NCBI RefSeq assembly: GCF_003590095.1
Contig: NC_039480.1
Location: 8,719,328-8,783,327 of the forward strand
Origin: Trichoplusia ni
Taxonomy: Eukaryota; Arthropoda; Insecta; Lepidoptera; Noctuidae
Direction: 5' to 3'
Length of the DNA stretch: 64,000 bases
Of this stretch, positions 1 to 12,155 are shown in pieces; within the stretch, counting starts at the first letter, position 1, and the number at the start of each line of letters is the position of its first letter. The position numbers were made by a program, and so were the translations under genes. The notes below the pieces were generated by a model that worked only from the letters and a program-made list of their open reading frames with translations, had not been told where the DNA came from and searched no databases.

Positions 1-338
1 AACACATTTATGCTCATGGTCTTTAAGTTAAGATGAATGTGCAGTATTACAAGATTGGACAAAGTGAGAAATGAGTATATTACGTTAGATAGTGGCGCCA
101 GTGACTGAAAGTTGAAAGGGATTCGTTTGTCTTGGGATGGTCATGTCAAGTGACTCGCGTGAATCGCATGTGAGTAAAAGAATTATGAGTTTGGATGTAG
201 ATAGTTGGAGCAGGAGAGGGCTAAAGAAAAGATGGATAATTGTGTGAAGTGTCGTGAAAGACAAGGGAGTTAGAGGTAGAGCAACATGTTACAGGACAGA
301 ATGGAAAGAAACGTGTTGTTCCGACCGCAAATAAAACA
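1..338 (+). pseudogene. Decayed 3' end of a non-LTR retrotransposon reverse-transcriptase ORF
   Basis: Read on the plus strand in shifting frames, this stretch gives the C-terminal tail typical of lepidopteran non-LTR reverse-transcriptase ORFs: a segment like TRLDKVRNEY, then RLSWDGHV, then SLDVDSWSRRGLKKRW, then EWKETCCSDRK before a stop. Internal stops and at least two frame changes show that it is dead. The 5' part lies beyond the left edge of the window or was never copied. A related remnant lies at 56,115-56,440. Family assignment rests on remembered protein pattern, not on a search. Confidence 0.6.
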
Positions 339-1634
339 GATCTTTACAGTAAAAGTCAACTTTTCCTTATTTTCCTTGAATGGATTAGATTTTGAGAAAA
401 ATGATTGATATAATAATAATTAATAATCGATACTTTCAATAGATAAATTGTCAGTCCTTAACTTAATTATTGACTTTGCAATGTCGAAATATCATTGTGT
501 TGTTCTTGTATTATGCTTATATTGGCAGAAATTTAGAAATTGGAATATTTACGCAGTAATAAAACGATTATAACTAGCCCAAACTTTAAAGCACTAAAAT
601 CATAAACCAACAAACTTCACTTGTAGCAACGAATGAAATAAACAAATGAAGTTCAATAGCAACTTAATCACGTCCAATAAACTTTACAAAGAGACGGACT
701 TTTAGAAGTATGGACTTAAAAGGGCAGACACGTACAGTCACTGACACAAAACTAACACGTACCTACTTAGTTTGTCTTGAAACAAACTCGGTCACTTCAA
801 ACCGATTTGGACTGTACTATAAAAAATAGTTAGGTTTTGTCTCCTTAAATCTTGATGTACTAATAATTTTCGTTTTTTTATGACTGCATTATATGCAGAC
901 TGTAAGTGCCATTTTATTAGATTTTATTTTTATTAACACTATCCATACTATTATGTCAATTTTGAATTTGTTAACTAGCTTTTGATTATGTATTGATTTT
1001 TTAACTATCTTAAAGGCTTGAAAAAATAATCGAGTTTATTAGATCCAAAAATCATCTCTCGCAACCATAGAGGCAATAAAAAAACCTTAGGCAAAAGCAC
1101 GTAAGCTGTTCTTTCTCTCCTAAAAATCATTTAACGTCTTAAAATTACTTACGTATTACTAAAACGGTCTGCCTAGCAACTAGTAACTGTAAACATTTTG
1201 TAGAGACCCTTTGAAACTAGACTCGTTATCACGTACCGACTGAATGAAAACAACAGTCTTTTGTTTAACTCGCTTTGTGCTTAACTAACGACGTGGGTCT
1301 TACTTCAACTAAATATACAAGTTTATATACAATTATTTTAGGGATTATTTCATCAGAACTAAGATAGTAATTATGTTGCATTATTAGATATGATTATTTA
1401 GACATGAAACCCTTTTAGTGAGTAATTATATTTTCTTAGAATGTTGCAATGTTTTATCGAAGCTCTACACTTGTTTTTAATATTTTAGTCCTGAAATTTT
1501 GATTTACTTAAAAAATAACATTGTTTTTTACTTTTAGTAAGCCTAAAAACGGCTCTTCGGAAACGTAAAATCACATCTTTCTCAACAATCAACGTCACTC
1601 GTTCTGAAACATAATTTTTTAAACTTTATTCTTA
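339..1634. other. AT-rich stretch with no gene seen
   Basis: No ORF above 60 residues, no splice-supported exon and no RNA gene was seen here. The DNA is AT-rich and ordinary for an insect intergenic region or long intron. Confidence 0.5.
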
Positions 1635-1843
1635 CTAGCTTTTCGCCCGCGTCGAGGTCGGCTATATCGCGTTTCCAAGAGAACTCTTCAAAAGTCCTGG
1701 ATAAAAACTATCCTATTTTCTTTCTCAAGGTTAACTCTCTCTCTCTGTACCAAATTTCATTAAAATCAGTTCAGTGGTTTAGACGTGAAAGCGTCACAGA
1801 CGGAGTTACTTTCGCATTTATAATATTAGTAGGGAAGTAGGGA
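1635..1843 (-). mobile_element. Helitron-like short interspersed element, family 1, copy A
   Basis: On the minus strand the element starts TCCCTACTTC, passes through TATTATAAATGCGAAAGT, a sequence ending CGTCTAAACCACTGAACTGA, and ends AAAAGCTAG. It is preceded by A and followed by T. A TC start, CTAG end and insertion between A and T are the Helitron signature. The same ends and internal order recur at 23,718-23,943 and 26,543-26,757. There is no coding capacity, so it is a non-autonomous copy. Confidence 0.65.
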
Positions 1844-2298
1844 TAGAGATTCCTCGATGGCGGTCACGAACTCACGATGGACGATCTTTCTATGGATCGT
1901 CGTTTGACCGTCAAATACAAACTTTTTACTTTTCATGAGTCCCGAAACTTAAACCTCAGCCAACAATAATTATCAATTTTAAGTTGCTTATCACAATCTA
2001 CTTTAAACTCCAGTAATTTATGCTGACAAGTGTGAGCGACGCGTTTGCCAGCCATTGCCAGTAATTAGATCGTCGATAAATGGCACCGCCGTCATTATCG
2101 AGTTAACTTGCCAATACAGGGCTTTTGTGCCAACCAGCCTGCCAAGCAAGCCAGAATGGACGGCCCCGTTAACCTTAGTTTAAACGTTGTTTTATTTACT
2201 AAATTGTTGGCTGTTACAGCCCGGCTACAGAGATTTTTATTATTTTTATGATATAATTTTTTTTATGAAAAAGCTATTTTTAGAAATATCTGCTGCAG

Positions 2299-2395
2299 TA
2301 AGGAATTTAATTCCTTGTAATGCGTAGATGTAATCACGAGCACAGAGATACCCGAACTAAGCATAATATGCGGCTTGTGAGTAAAATTTAATCAA
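2299..2395 (+). repeat. Short interspersed repeat shared with 8,783-8,860
   Basis: Both loci carry AAGGAATTTAAT(T)CCTTGT followed by a similar stretch ending in TAAAATTTAA. The second copy keeps the GC-rich middle (TCGCGGGCGC) better. This looks like the end of a lepidopteran interspersed repeat; family not identified. Confidence 0.4.
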
Positions 2396-2867
2396 TAATT
2401 AGTACATGCAAATCAAACTAAAATCGATTCAGTTTACACAATTAAAACTAATCCATCCATCATCCACTCATTATGATATTGTGGCTGATCAAACAATGGC
2501 CAAACTTACATCCAACGTTTGTCGAAGACACCAATATCGCCAACACTTCAGCTATGCGGATTAAATAGCTTCCAACTACATTGGCTGCCTTGGATGCAAG
2601 TTCCAAGATTCCATGGTAAATGAATACCTCAGAGCCATTTTAGTTCACTACACAAGACGATAATTCTACATAGTTTATGATGTTGTTTTGATCGCGGCAA
2701 CTTTTGGACAAATACATTGTAAAATACGTTAAGAAGGCCAATATAAACCGTAAAACCTCTTTACTCTTACGTTTTTTTGTGCCCGGCTTAAAATTTAAAA
2801 TTTGGATAATATAAAACTTTGTATTGAGTATATTTTACGTTATTATGCTTCCGTAGTCAAAGCCAGA

Positions 2868-2910
2868 GGGTGACTAGTGAAAAAGAAAATTAGCAAAAAA
2901 CTGGTCACCC
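2868..2910. repeat. Small foldback, 11-bp arms
   Basis: GGGTGACTAGT at 2,868-2,878 pairs with ACTGGTCACCC at 2,900-2,910, with one G-T wobble and a 21-base A-rich loop. It may be a remnant of a small inverted-repeat element. Confidence 0.35.
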
Positions 2911-5900
2911 AATGTGACCACTATTTATTTATATTATTGCGAATTCCTATCACTAATGCTTCGCGATTTGTCTGGTACAGTTCAGCAGCGTAGTAAGAAT
3001 AATTATTTTAAAATTAAAATGCTGTTTTAACTTGAATTCAGACAGAAATCTAACTCAAAACGTAAATCAATGATACCTAACCGGCCGATTGAAATTCACT
3101 AAGTTTAAAAAAAGTCAGGACGTCGCATTGATAAGGCGCCTCACGTCCGAGCCCATGTGGACGGCACCGGGTTCCGTCGCTTTAGAAAAATGTATGTGAT
3201 GCACGTGACCCGCCGGGAAAACACTTGTATTCTGAAGGGTATTGTTTTGCTATACATCATAATTCACACGACATAACAATATCCCATTAGACTTTGTATT
3301 TACGGTAATATTGAGAGTTTTTATGTAACGAACTTACTCATATGAAAGTAGTGAAGAGAGATTTTTGTTAAATATTCGACTAAATAAACAATTGAATGTG
3401 AAACTTTCTTCAATATAAGTAATTACGCGCGAAAATTTCGTGAAAATCGTAACTGAAAGCTACTGAGATAATATGTTCACGATTTTGTATCGATGAGCCT
3501 AAGAATTAATTAATTATCTGATTATATTTTCAAAATAAAATTAAATTAATCTACGATTAATTACGTCAATGCTTCATTATAATTTTCGAACATCTTAAAA
3601 GTTGAAGCATACGTTCACGTTCTTAAAATATAAATATATTTTTTCTGTTTGAAACATAAACAGATACAACGTTTACAAAAATCATGTAGATTATTAAAGA
3701 AAAGCTTTAAACCATGAAAAATAAGGTCCACAAAATTTGAGTGAAACCTTACTAAAACTAAATCCAAAAAAAAACAACCAAGTATTTAATAATTTTCTTC
3801 ATTATTAAATGTTGACATGATATACATGGCTTCGTAGACACCCAATTTTCTAATACAGCCTTACACTATACACTTTTATGAGATAAGATTTGAAAGCACA
3901 AGATCCAATCTATGTAATGGCGGGACGAACGTGCGATATGTCAGAGCAGATGTCGGACAGATCCCTTGCAGCCTCACTCACTACACTCTTAAGTATTATT
4001 GATTCAGAACTCCATTACTAGTTATTGAAAGTGTCTTTTATTTGTTGACAGAAAGAGGTTCATCTCAGCCAAATGTCTGCTTAAGTCACGTGATAGTTCA
4101 ATTACGTTTATGCTGGAAACTACTAAAATCAGGGAAAATAAAGTGTATGTGTGTGTTTTATTTGATTTAATACAGGTCTTATGAAAAATTAACGACTAAT
4201 TATTATCATCAACAACATTAAACTGTATTTTACAAGAACCTATTGGCCGACCCTACAACCATAGCCACACCAATTACACACATTTCAAAACCAAAACGAA
4301 CAGCTTGCATAACGAACATTAATTAAAGACGTGGAAACTAAATACCATTTAAGTTCCAATCAGAAGGCTTCCCGCTATAAAATCAATGCATAGAAAATGT
4401 ATCGACGGCAATTTGCTCACGGACTTAATGAAAACACGTACCGACGTCTATTTCTGGCTGGAACTATGCATTTCTGACTAAACTAATCATGCCACTGAAA
4501 TGGGCTGGCTGGGATATTTAAACAAATAGATGGGATGGGTCATGGTTAGAATGACTGTTATGATAGTTGTGACATTGAAAAGCTGTTCAGATTTTGACTC
4601 ATTTTACTGAGTCAATAAATTTATTGACAAGTTTACCAAATTTAATATTTACATTTTCAAAACTATATCAATCTTTACTTAATTTTAAGTAAGTTATGAA
4701 ATTAGTGTTAACGGGAGAAAAACATATTTTCTTCCGTGAAAAACTTCCGTGAAAAACATATTTCTTAATTGTATCCTCAACGCTGAGACTCGTGAAAGTC
4801 ATCGATGATCTTCACCGTAAGTAATAGTAAAAACATTCTTGTTTAAATAACGGGCCCTTATTCCTTTAATAGTTAAACATGTAAAACTATATTATAAATT
4901 AACTTTCGTGAGGATGGTTCATTAAGGATGCAACGCCGCGTCAGCTCATGATTAAGGAGTCCGATTAGGTCCGAAACTAGTCGAGCTTTCCCGATAAATA
5001 CGCGTCAGTAAACCATTGCATCATTTAGTAATATACAGCTACAATTTAAAAGTAAAAAATTACGTAAGTAAGTATCAAAAAACATATTTTTCTGAAAGCA
5101 CAAAATAAATCATCCTTCGTTCCAATCAACTGCTGTAAGGAGTGCCATTCGTTGTGAAAGATATCGCCTGAACTAAATCCTTTAGAAGAAGCCTTTTAGT
5201 TTGATAGCGTATAGAAGAGTTAGACCATTCTAGTAAGACTACACTTTCAAGTTATGATACCTAAACGTAGGGCGATGTTTGGCATTGCGACACTTTTGAT
5301 AATAGTTTATACGGAAACAGGATTTTACGATACGATTTACGGAGGGGTATGCACAAGGTCACATTGCATTTGCAGGCTGGTTTGATTTTAATGCTGCAAG
5401 CAACGATGTGAGTTTATCTAAGGGCTTATTTATTATTTTAAGATACCACTGATAAACAAAACTGGAAAATATTGTGAATCCACAGTCCTATTGTCCCGGA
5501 AGGCTTAATTCTTAAGTCAATCTTTATCTAAATTGCACTAAAAAGAGGTTTGACTTGTATTAGAACTTTTATAGAATGACGTTTATACCGTCATTACTGT
5601 GTTTGTACTGGGCTAGTCCTTTGTATTTAATTAATAGTTTTTATTTAATTTATATTGTTAAAGTGAATAACAACAAATAGCTTCAAGAGCTCAGCTCAAT
5701 GATTTGTCAATAAAATGACCTCTAAAACACACCTGTGGAGAAACAGTACTGCAGGTACAAAGCTATCACTATATTCCTAAACCAAAAAGTCCAAACACAA
5801 AAGGCACCTCAACCTAATCGAAAACAACGAACATGCAATAATAGGCTAATGCATCTGGCAATAAGGCCCGCACACATCTGCGTACAAACATGAATATTAT

Positions 5901-6882
5901 AAGAGCACATATCTTCTAGCAAACGCCGCAGTGAAGCCCGCTAAGGACCCTCGCAGCTATCATCATTATCCTACAAATTGTCCCATCTGTATTAGGCAGG
6001 GAGACAGATATGATTTTGAATTGAACTCTCAAAGCTGAATGATCATATGGAAGGTTATTTTGCGCGAAAATTGAGGTTCGCAGTTTGAATTGAAGTTGAG
6101 TTTTGTTTTTAATTTGCGGTGCTTGGTTGTTAGTTGAAAGGGATTGATTTAAGATTTCTTTTTAAAAAATTGGGATAATTAATTTTGCGATAGCTTTTTT
6201 TTTATTCAGTGTATAGAAGACGATAGACGATAAGAGAGGCGGTAATATTACATAATGACAGTCAACAAAAATATATAAAAAGCGTTGAAAATAATTCCCC
6301 AACACATTCATAACATCAAAAATGTCTACACAAAATATAATCTCAGTAAAAGCATGACCCTTAGCCGAAGATACGCTCCGTTACCAACAAAATGTCACTC
6401 AAGAAACTCATTACATAAAAATCTATTTTATTTAATACCGTGTGTGGTCTCTTAGACTACGCCCTGTTCGCCCAGTTTGTTACAGGACTCTCCTGATACG
6501 CCACTTTAGTCCCGCGATAATAGTACGACGCTCATTTTCTTAACTGCCGCGTAGCGTACATCACACACGCACATAACCCTTACATAGGTATGTTCCCTTA
6601 ATTATATAGTTAAACAAACTGTTAAGGATGCTCAAGAGACGCTAACTTATATAAGTTAGGGAAGAAAAGTTAGGAGGTATAGTTATGTGGTTTGTGTAAG
6701 ACAGTTTTATGGATTACATTGGAACAGCGTTTTTGAGATATGATATTCAGAAGTGGATGTTACGGTTAACTGACTAATTTCCATCCAGTGAGCCTTTTTT
6801 CTGATGGAAAATCATCAAATAATTCATCCCGCTTTAGGATGAGTATGTCATACTGTTACTGAATAGAAACCCACTTATATTG

Positions 6883-6965
6883 TTTTTTTTTTTGCCCTTT
6901 GCGTACCGGGGACGCGGTAATCCTTTCGGACGATCCTGCTTCCCCGGGAGACTTCAGCCCTCATG
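6883..6965 (-). mobile_element. Possible short retroposed insertion with poly(A) on the minus strand
   Basis: An uninterrupted run of about eleven T on the plus strand is followed by a GC-rich, ordered stretch (CCCTTTGCGTACCGGGGACG and onward to CCCCGGGAG) unlike its AT-rich surroundings. Read on the minus strand this is a GC-rich body ending in poly(A), the form of a SINE or truncated LINE insertion. No target duplication was identified, so this is tentative. Confidence 0.3.
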
Positions 6966-7789
6966 GACTCCAATTCCAGCTATCAGCTCCACTTTACTGA
7001 CAATTCTTTGAGGCGCGCGTGGTACACGAAACTGCAAAATTGGTATGGATCGGACGGTAAGCTACATGTCCCTCGTCGTCCACAGTCTCGATTAGGTCCG
7101 CCTACGGTTCAAATTATTAAAATGATTCCAAGAAGCAATATTAAAAAAATTGACCTTTTTAAAAGTAAATTTTATCTTTGGCTCGCTTTGAATGTCAGCG
7201 ACTATCTTAAACATGATTAGCAAGTCTGTCTATTAGTGAAGTTTATAATTATTTGTGAATCAACTTCAATAAATTTTCTTGGAAAGCGGCTACGGGCTAT
7301 CTCGACCAAAAATTACAAGTATTAAAGTTAAATTTAAATCATCCCGAGAGAAGATAAAATAGAGAAGAGATTTAAGACCAAACAAATGCAAAGATAAAAT
7401 TAAGTCCTTATGGATTAAAATATTGTTGTTTACTGATTATTGATGTATAACCAACAATATTCTCCATAGCCATCTGAATTTACTGTCTTCATTCAACAAT
7501 GTAAAATGCAAACTCCTTCTTAAAAGAGACAAAACACAATCAGTACACAGAACCATTAAGCTTCCAGTAACGGCATCGGGACAAGAATGTCCCGTCACTT
7601 AGTCGCGTAGTTTAATTAAATGTTCAGCCGATGCAGTGGACAATGGACGGACATCGCGAGCGGTCACTGCGCATTATACTCACTTTATTAAACACCCGTC
7701 CGTGCCGCAATCCACCTACATGTCTAAATTCTGATGGACACACGGACAGTTTGGTTGACGAGCTTGTAAATAAATTTAAATGTGTATTT

Positions 7790-7990
7790 TTGTACAGTCA
7801 TTACAAGCAGTCAGAAGCTTGAAAGTCTGGCAACCAGTCTAACCAAGGAATACCGTGTCGTTTTGCCCAGGTAACTTGGTTGAGGGGGTCAGATAGGCAG
7901 TCGCTCCTTGTGAAACACTGGAACTTAGCTAAATCCGGTTAGAATGGAAGCCGACCCCAACATAGTTGGGAATAGGCTAGGCCAATGATG
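7790..7990 (+). mobile_element. 3' end of a lepidopteran non-LTR retroelement or SINE
   Basis: The segment contains CAGAAGCTTGAAAGTCTGGC, the block TCAGATAGGCAGTCGCTCCT, the block GAAGCCGACCCCAACATAGT and an ending TGGGAATAGGCTAGGCCAATGATG with a short GATGAT-like tail. I recognise this order of blocks as a very common lepidopteran repeat whose right end carries a TGATGA-type tail, as non-LTR elements do. The exact left limit is uncertain. Confidence 0.6.
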
Positions 7991-8782
7991 TTTATTTTTT
8001 GTACCTATACCCAAAATGCCAGCGTTAAGTTTGTCATGGTACTGATAGTAATTATAGGTTAAAAATAAGATTGGCTTTGGGACCCATTGAAAGTGTATGC
8101 TTAATAAAATAAAATCAAATTGGTTAGACCTTTAGTTCAATAAAAAATGGCTATTCTTTCTTCTAATGAATCGCAAAAACAAATGGCTAGTGGTATATAG
8201 TGGGTCTTGATACGGAACCTTAGAAACGATATCTGCTAGATATAATACAGTCCCGCTTGCAGGATACCAGTTTAATCCGGATAAAAGTCAGCCAGAATTG
8301 TATTAAAACGTCAGATTATCGACGGAAATTCCGGATTTTATATTTTAGCCCCACAAAATGGTAGAATGTCCCAAATAAATGTTATCAGGCGCAAGCGGGC
8401 GTGATAAGCGACATTAATATCGCTATAAATTGCCGCGACCTGACAGCGTAAATGCCTCGCCTATTATTGGCTACACAATAAAACGTTCATATTAATTGTT
8501 TTTCAAATATTGAATTTTTATAACGAGCTTTTGTTTCTATAACCGGTTATTATTGTTACTGATTTATATTTATAAAACATTGGTTTTTCGTATCACGTCG
8601 TATTGTTTCGACGTCGTTTACGTTGACAAACCAGTGCACACAATAGCATGTGATTATACGTAATTAACTACGTATGTACCTACATATATGTATGTTTCAG
8701 GTTATCATGGAGCGGTTATTTCCAAAAACAAGAATTTATTTGTGAATTGTGAAGATTAGCCATTTAGAAAACTTGTGATGCT

Positions 8783-8860
8783 TTAAGGAATTTAATCCTT
8801 GTGTCGCGGGCGCATTCATAAATATTCAAGTCAAACATACAGTAAAATTTAAAAAATGTT
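8783..8860 (+). repeat. Short interspersed repeat shared with 2,299-2,395
   Basis: TTAAGGAATTTAATCCTTGT is followed by GTCGCGGGCGCATTCATAAA and a stretch ending TAAAATTT. It matches the copy near 2,300 at both ends. Family not identified. Confidence 0.4.
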
Positions 8861-10936
8861 GCCAACTTTAAAATCCAGTATGTATAAAAACTCGCGAGAT
8901 CCCTGGAATTCAAATATAGATCTAAGGACAGTACTGAACTCACAACCTTTTGAATAAATTATTATGCCCTTTGTTTTTAAGCTTATAAATAAATTATTTA
9001 ATCCCATTATGTGTATTAATCCCAAAATGTATTAGAAATTCTATGTTTATGTTATGATACACGTTACTGTAATTCAACACTTAAATTACATATTTAAATT
9101 TCAAACTAAACACATTACTTTGAATCATTCATGTATTTATTTAGTTATCATCATCACATGCGAATCAATGTTTGTAATAGTAGGCAATAAACAATACAAT
9201 ATACATTTATTTATTATTGATGAAAAATAGAACAGCATAAGCTATTTAAACAAAATTAAATTTTAAAAAATTGTCAAAACTCCCGCTTATTAAATTCCAT
9301 ATACTTAAAAAAAACAATATAAGAGCAATTAAAAAGAAAAGAAAAATGCTGTCACTCAGCACGTTCACAATAAATGTGTGTAATTTCACTCACTTGCCCA
9401 TCCATCCTCCGCGTAACAATCGTTACTAACCCACTTACATCTCCACTTAACAGCAAACACACACTTAGTCTTCAAAGATTCCAGACAAGTCTAGAACATT
9501 CTTAAACAAACACTTATTCTGTTTGACAACGTAACGAACTTAAGTTCTTCTCGCGCGCCAGTATTATATTGTCTTAAGCTTTCACTCGCGTACAATAGAG
9601 ATGTGCTCTTAATGAACCGTTTTATACATCAACACCTGCTTTTGAAATGTGAATTTGTGTCTTAAATTAAAAGTCTTTATATTTTTTTGAGATAGGAAGA
9701 GTAATTTTTGCTTTGATAACTCGTACTCATTTTGAGAATCTTATAAATTACGTGCCACGGGGTAATATTTTATTTGTTTAATAATTCACACAATACAACG
9801 GTACAAAATTAGATGTAAGGGCGCTGCCTATTTATAAAGAAATACTAGAAATTATATGTCGTTATCATTGTATCAAATTCCTTTTTAAGTCACAGTCATC
9901 AACAACGAAAATATAATAGCACTGCAAAACCTTAAACTAAACTCCGCAAAGATAAATCAAAATTCCATTCGGAGTGAAAAACCAATGTTTATATTTTTCC
10001 GTAGCGTCAATATTTAATTTGACAAAAAGCTGGCAGCCATTTATTTATTACTGTGCACAACATTTATAATATACTCGACGTCGACGAGCCAAACAATATT
10101 GTCTGACAAACCGACACGACAGCGAGCAGCATCCAATTTGCAGCACTCGCAAATGATTGACACTCTTTGATAACTCTATCTCCATTGCTCTTTTTACATT
10201 GATATTTTTGTTCAGCACAAAACTGACGGCGCAATGGAAAAGGTACGGTACGAAAGATTGGTTGTGACTGCGTAAGCTTGGAGGGTGAGTGTTAGTAAAT
10301 CGGTCACGTCTTCATCCATTCAAGCAAAACGAGAAAGTCATCGCACGAACGTATTTCCCTTTCTTATTCAAAACTTGACACTGACAAGTACTTTTACTGC
10401 GTTACGAATGGAGTCGACCTTACTCCCTTGGTATTGATAACCCCGTATCATTCGGACGAGTTGCTTTCCGGGAAAAATTAAATTCAGAGGCTGCGTGAGG
10501 TGAAAACACGTTATTCGCGAATATCCTCTGTTAACGTCTTAAATTTAACTTGTTAGGAAATAGTAAGCCTGCATCTTTTCTGCTACGAGTAAGCTCAGAT
10601 ATTTTCTGTAAAGATTTGTTCAATTATAATTTTCTTACAGTTTTTTTTGTTGGCTTAGCTTATATTAAACTACTTTAATTAGCTAAATTTCAGTGTATTC
10701 CAATGCTAAATTTAGCACGGCAACATAAATAAAGAAAATAAAATAACATTATGCAGGTAACAGCGCTATTCGAAGCACAAACTTCGGAGGTTTATTATCA
10801 GGAAGCGTCGAACTTGACGATAATTTCTTGAGTGTCATTATCTGAAGTCAGGGGAGTCATTCTGGGAAGACGGGCGGGAAAGGCTGACGTGGCTTTTTGC
10901 ATTCTTCCTGAAAACTTATCTTAAAGCTGTAGTGCG

Positions 10937-10999
10937 CAGTTGTAAGAGCGAAACGGCGCTACACGACTGATATCGCTATTTCTCTTCCACACCTTCAAC
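10937..10999. repeat. Short foldback element, GAGATAGCG family
   Basis: It runs from CAGTTGTAAGAGCG to CTATTTCTCTTCCACACC with an inverted, diverged relation between the two halves. It belongs with the copies at 14,768-14,818, 16,045-16,102, 16,138-16,198 and 22,407-22,472, which share a GAGATAGCG-type block, an inverted partner and (G)TTGTG-like ends. Confidence 0.4.
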
Positions 11000-12147
11000 A
11001 ATCAGTCCAAAGTCTTACTTTAAAATACTATGGTAGACCTTTTATACTATTGACCTACATTGGCAACACTATTTTATGTCGTCACGTTCCGAAACGATCG
11101 GTTTTTGTTGAAGAGATAAAAAGATTTAAGAGAAATTAATTTCGTATTTTTATTATTTTGAACGGTAAAATGATTGAAAAAAAATGTCTAAAATAAAATA
11201 AATAAAGATTTAGATTGGTGTAGTCTCGGTATGATGACGCATGCTGTGAGACTGCGTGCTTTTGAAAAACTTGCATTAACGATGAATTATAGATACCTAA
11301 GGGTCTTACAGTAATATTGTTATGTTTGTGAAATGTGACAGCATAAAACTCGTCATAGGGCGGCATCTTTCTTCCACACCCAAATATTATTTTCACTTTA
11401 AGGCGAAGCGGTAGACTGGGGTTTCCCTGTAATAATCCAAGGCGTTGTGACATTCAGTGCAATGAGACTTTAACTAACACGTGTGAGAATTTTAGATTTT
11501 ATAACATTAAATCGGTTTATTAATATTAAAATTACGATTTCGTTACAACCTTTCCCTAGAAGAAGAATTTATGTGAAAAACGATTGTACACGTAACACAT
11601 ATTGTAAAGAAACGCCAGAATTTACTACCTCCTAAATATTTACGGCTGCAATATTTATTGTGGCAGTAAATATTGTTATGTGTCGTGTACTTTACAATGT
11701 TTTATATATCAGGTAGGTTTCGAGTACATTTTTGTAAAAACACAATGAAATAGTTTGAAGTCATAATTTTGTAGAATATTATAACTCATTAACTTTTTAT
11801 AATGGATACGTTACTATTTTTTTAGAAGTAAAGATTGTATGTTTTTGTAATTCCGAATGTGTTCCCTTTTTTAGAAAGGATTAAACATTCAACAAATTCA
11901 TTACAACAAAGCTTATGAAATGCCTATGCCTAAGGTGCCTACTTAGAACGATGTAAATAAAAGCTGAGGTCACTTAACAACTGATTTAAAGACTAATAGC
12001 GTCTTGCTGAAAGATTTGTTTTGTTAATTTAACAGTAGTCGAAAAGAACAACGCTCTTTTATCCGCAGTAGCAGGTTATATACTTGATAGGCCATCGTTG
12101 TTTGCAAGTGTACTTTATTTCACTGATTGTTCCGTACAAATATTTGC

Positions 12148-12155
12148 CTTATATG
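12148..12155. repeat. Left target-site duplication of the hAT-like element
   Basis: CTTATATG lies directly before the left terminal repeat and is repeated exactly at 13,659-13,666 directly after the right terminal repeat. An 8-bp duplication is the hAT superfamily size. Confidence 0.75.

Larger units (their letters stand above)
1844..6880. other. Gene-free stretch with small repeats only
   Basis: No coding exon is supported. Contents noted: a short repeat at 2,299-2,395 shared with 8,783-8,860, an 11-bp foldback at 2,868-2,910, a GC-richer patch at about 3,105-3,215 in otherwise AT-rich DNA, and a doubled CTTCCGTGAAAAA near 4,727-4,757. The rest shows nothing distinctive. Confidence 0.45.
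7991..12147. other. Gene-free stretch with scattered short repeats
   Basis: No exon could be supported. It contains the short repeat at 8,783-8,860, a foldback at 10,937-10,999 and an imperfect foldback at about 11,588-11,702 in which AATATTTAC and GTAAATATT face each other. An ORF at 11,136-11,453 on the minus strand has no recognisable family and is treated as chance. Confidence 0.45.

Noticed and set aside
11136..11453. 105-residue minus-strand ORF
   Set aside because: No recognisable domain, no splice context or promoter; probably chance or part of an unclassified repeat.
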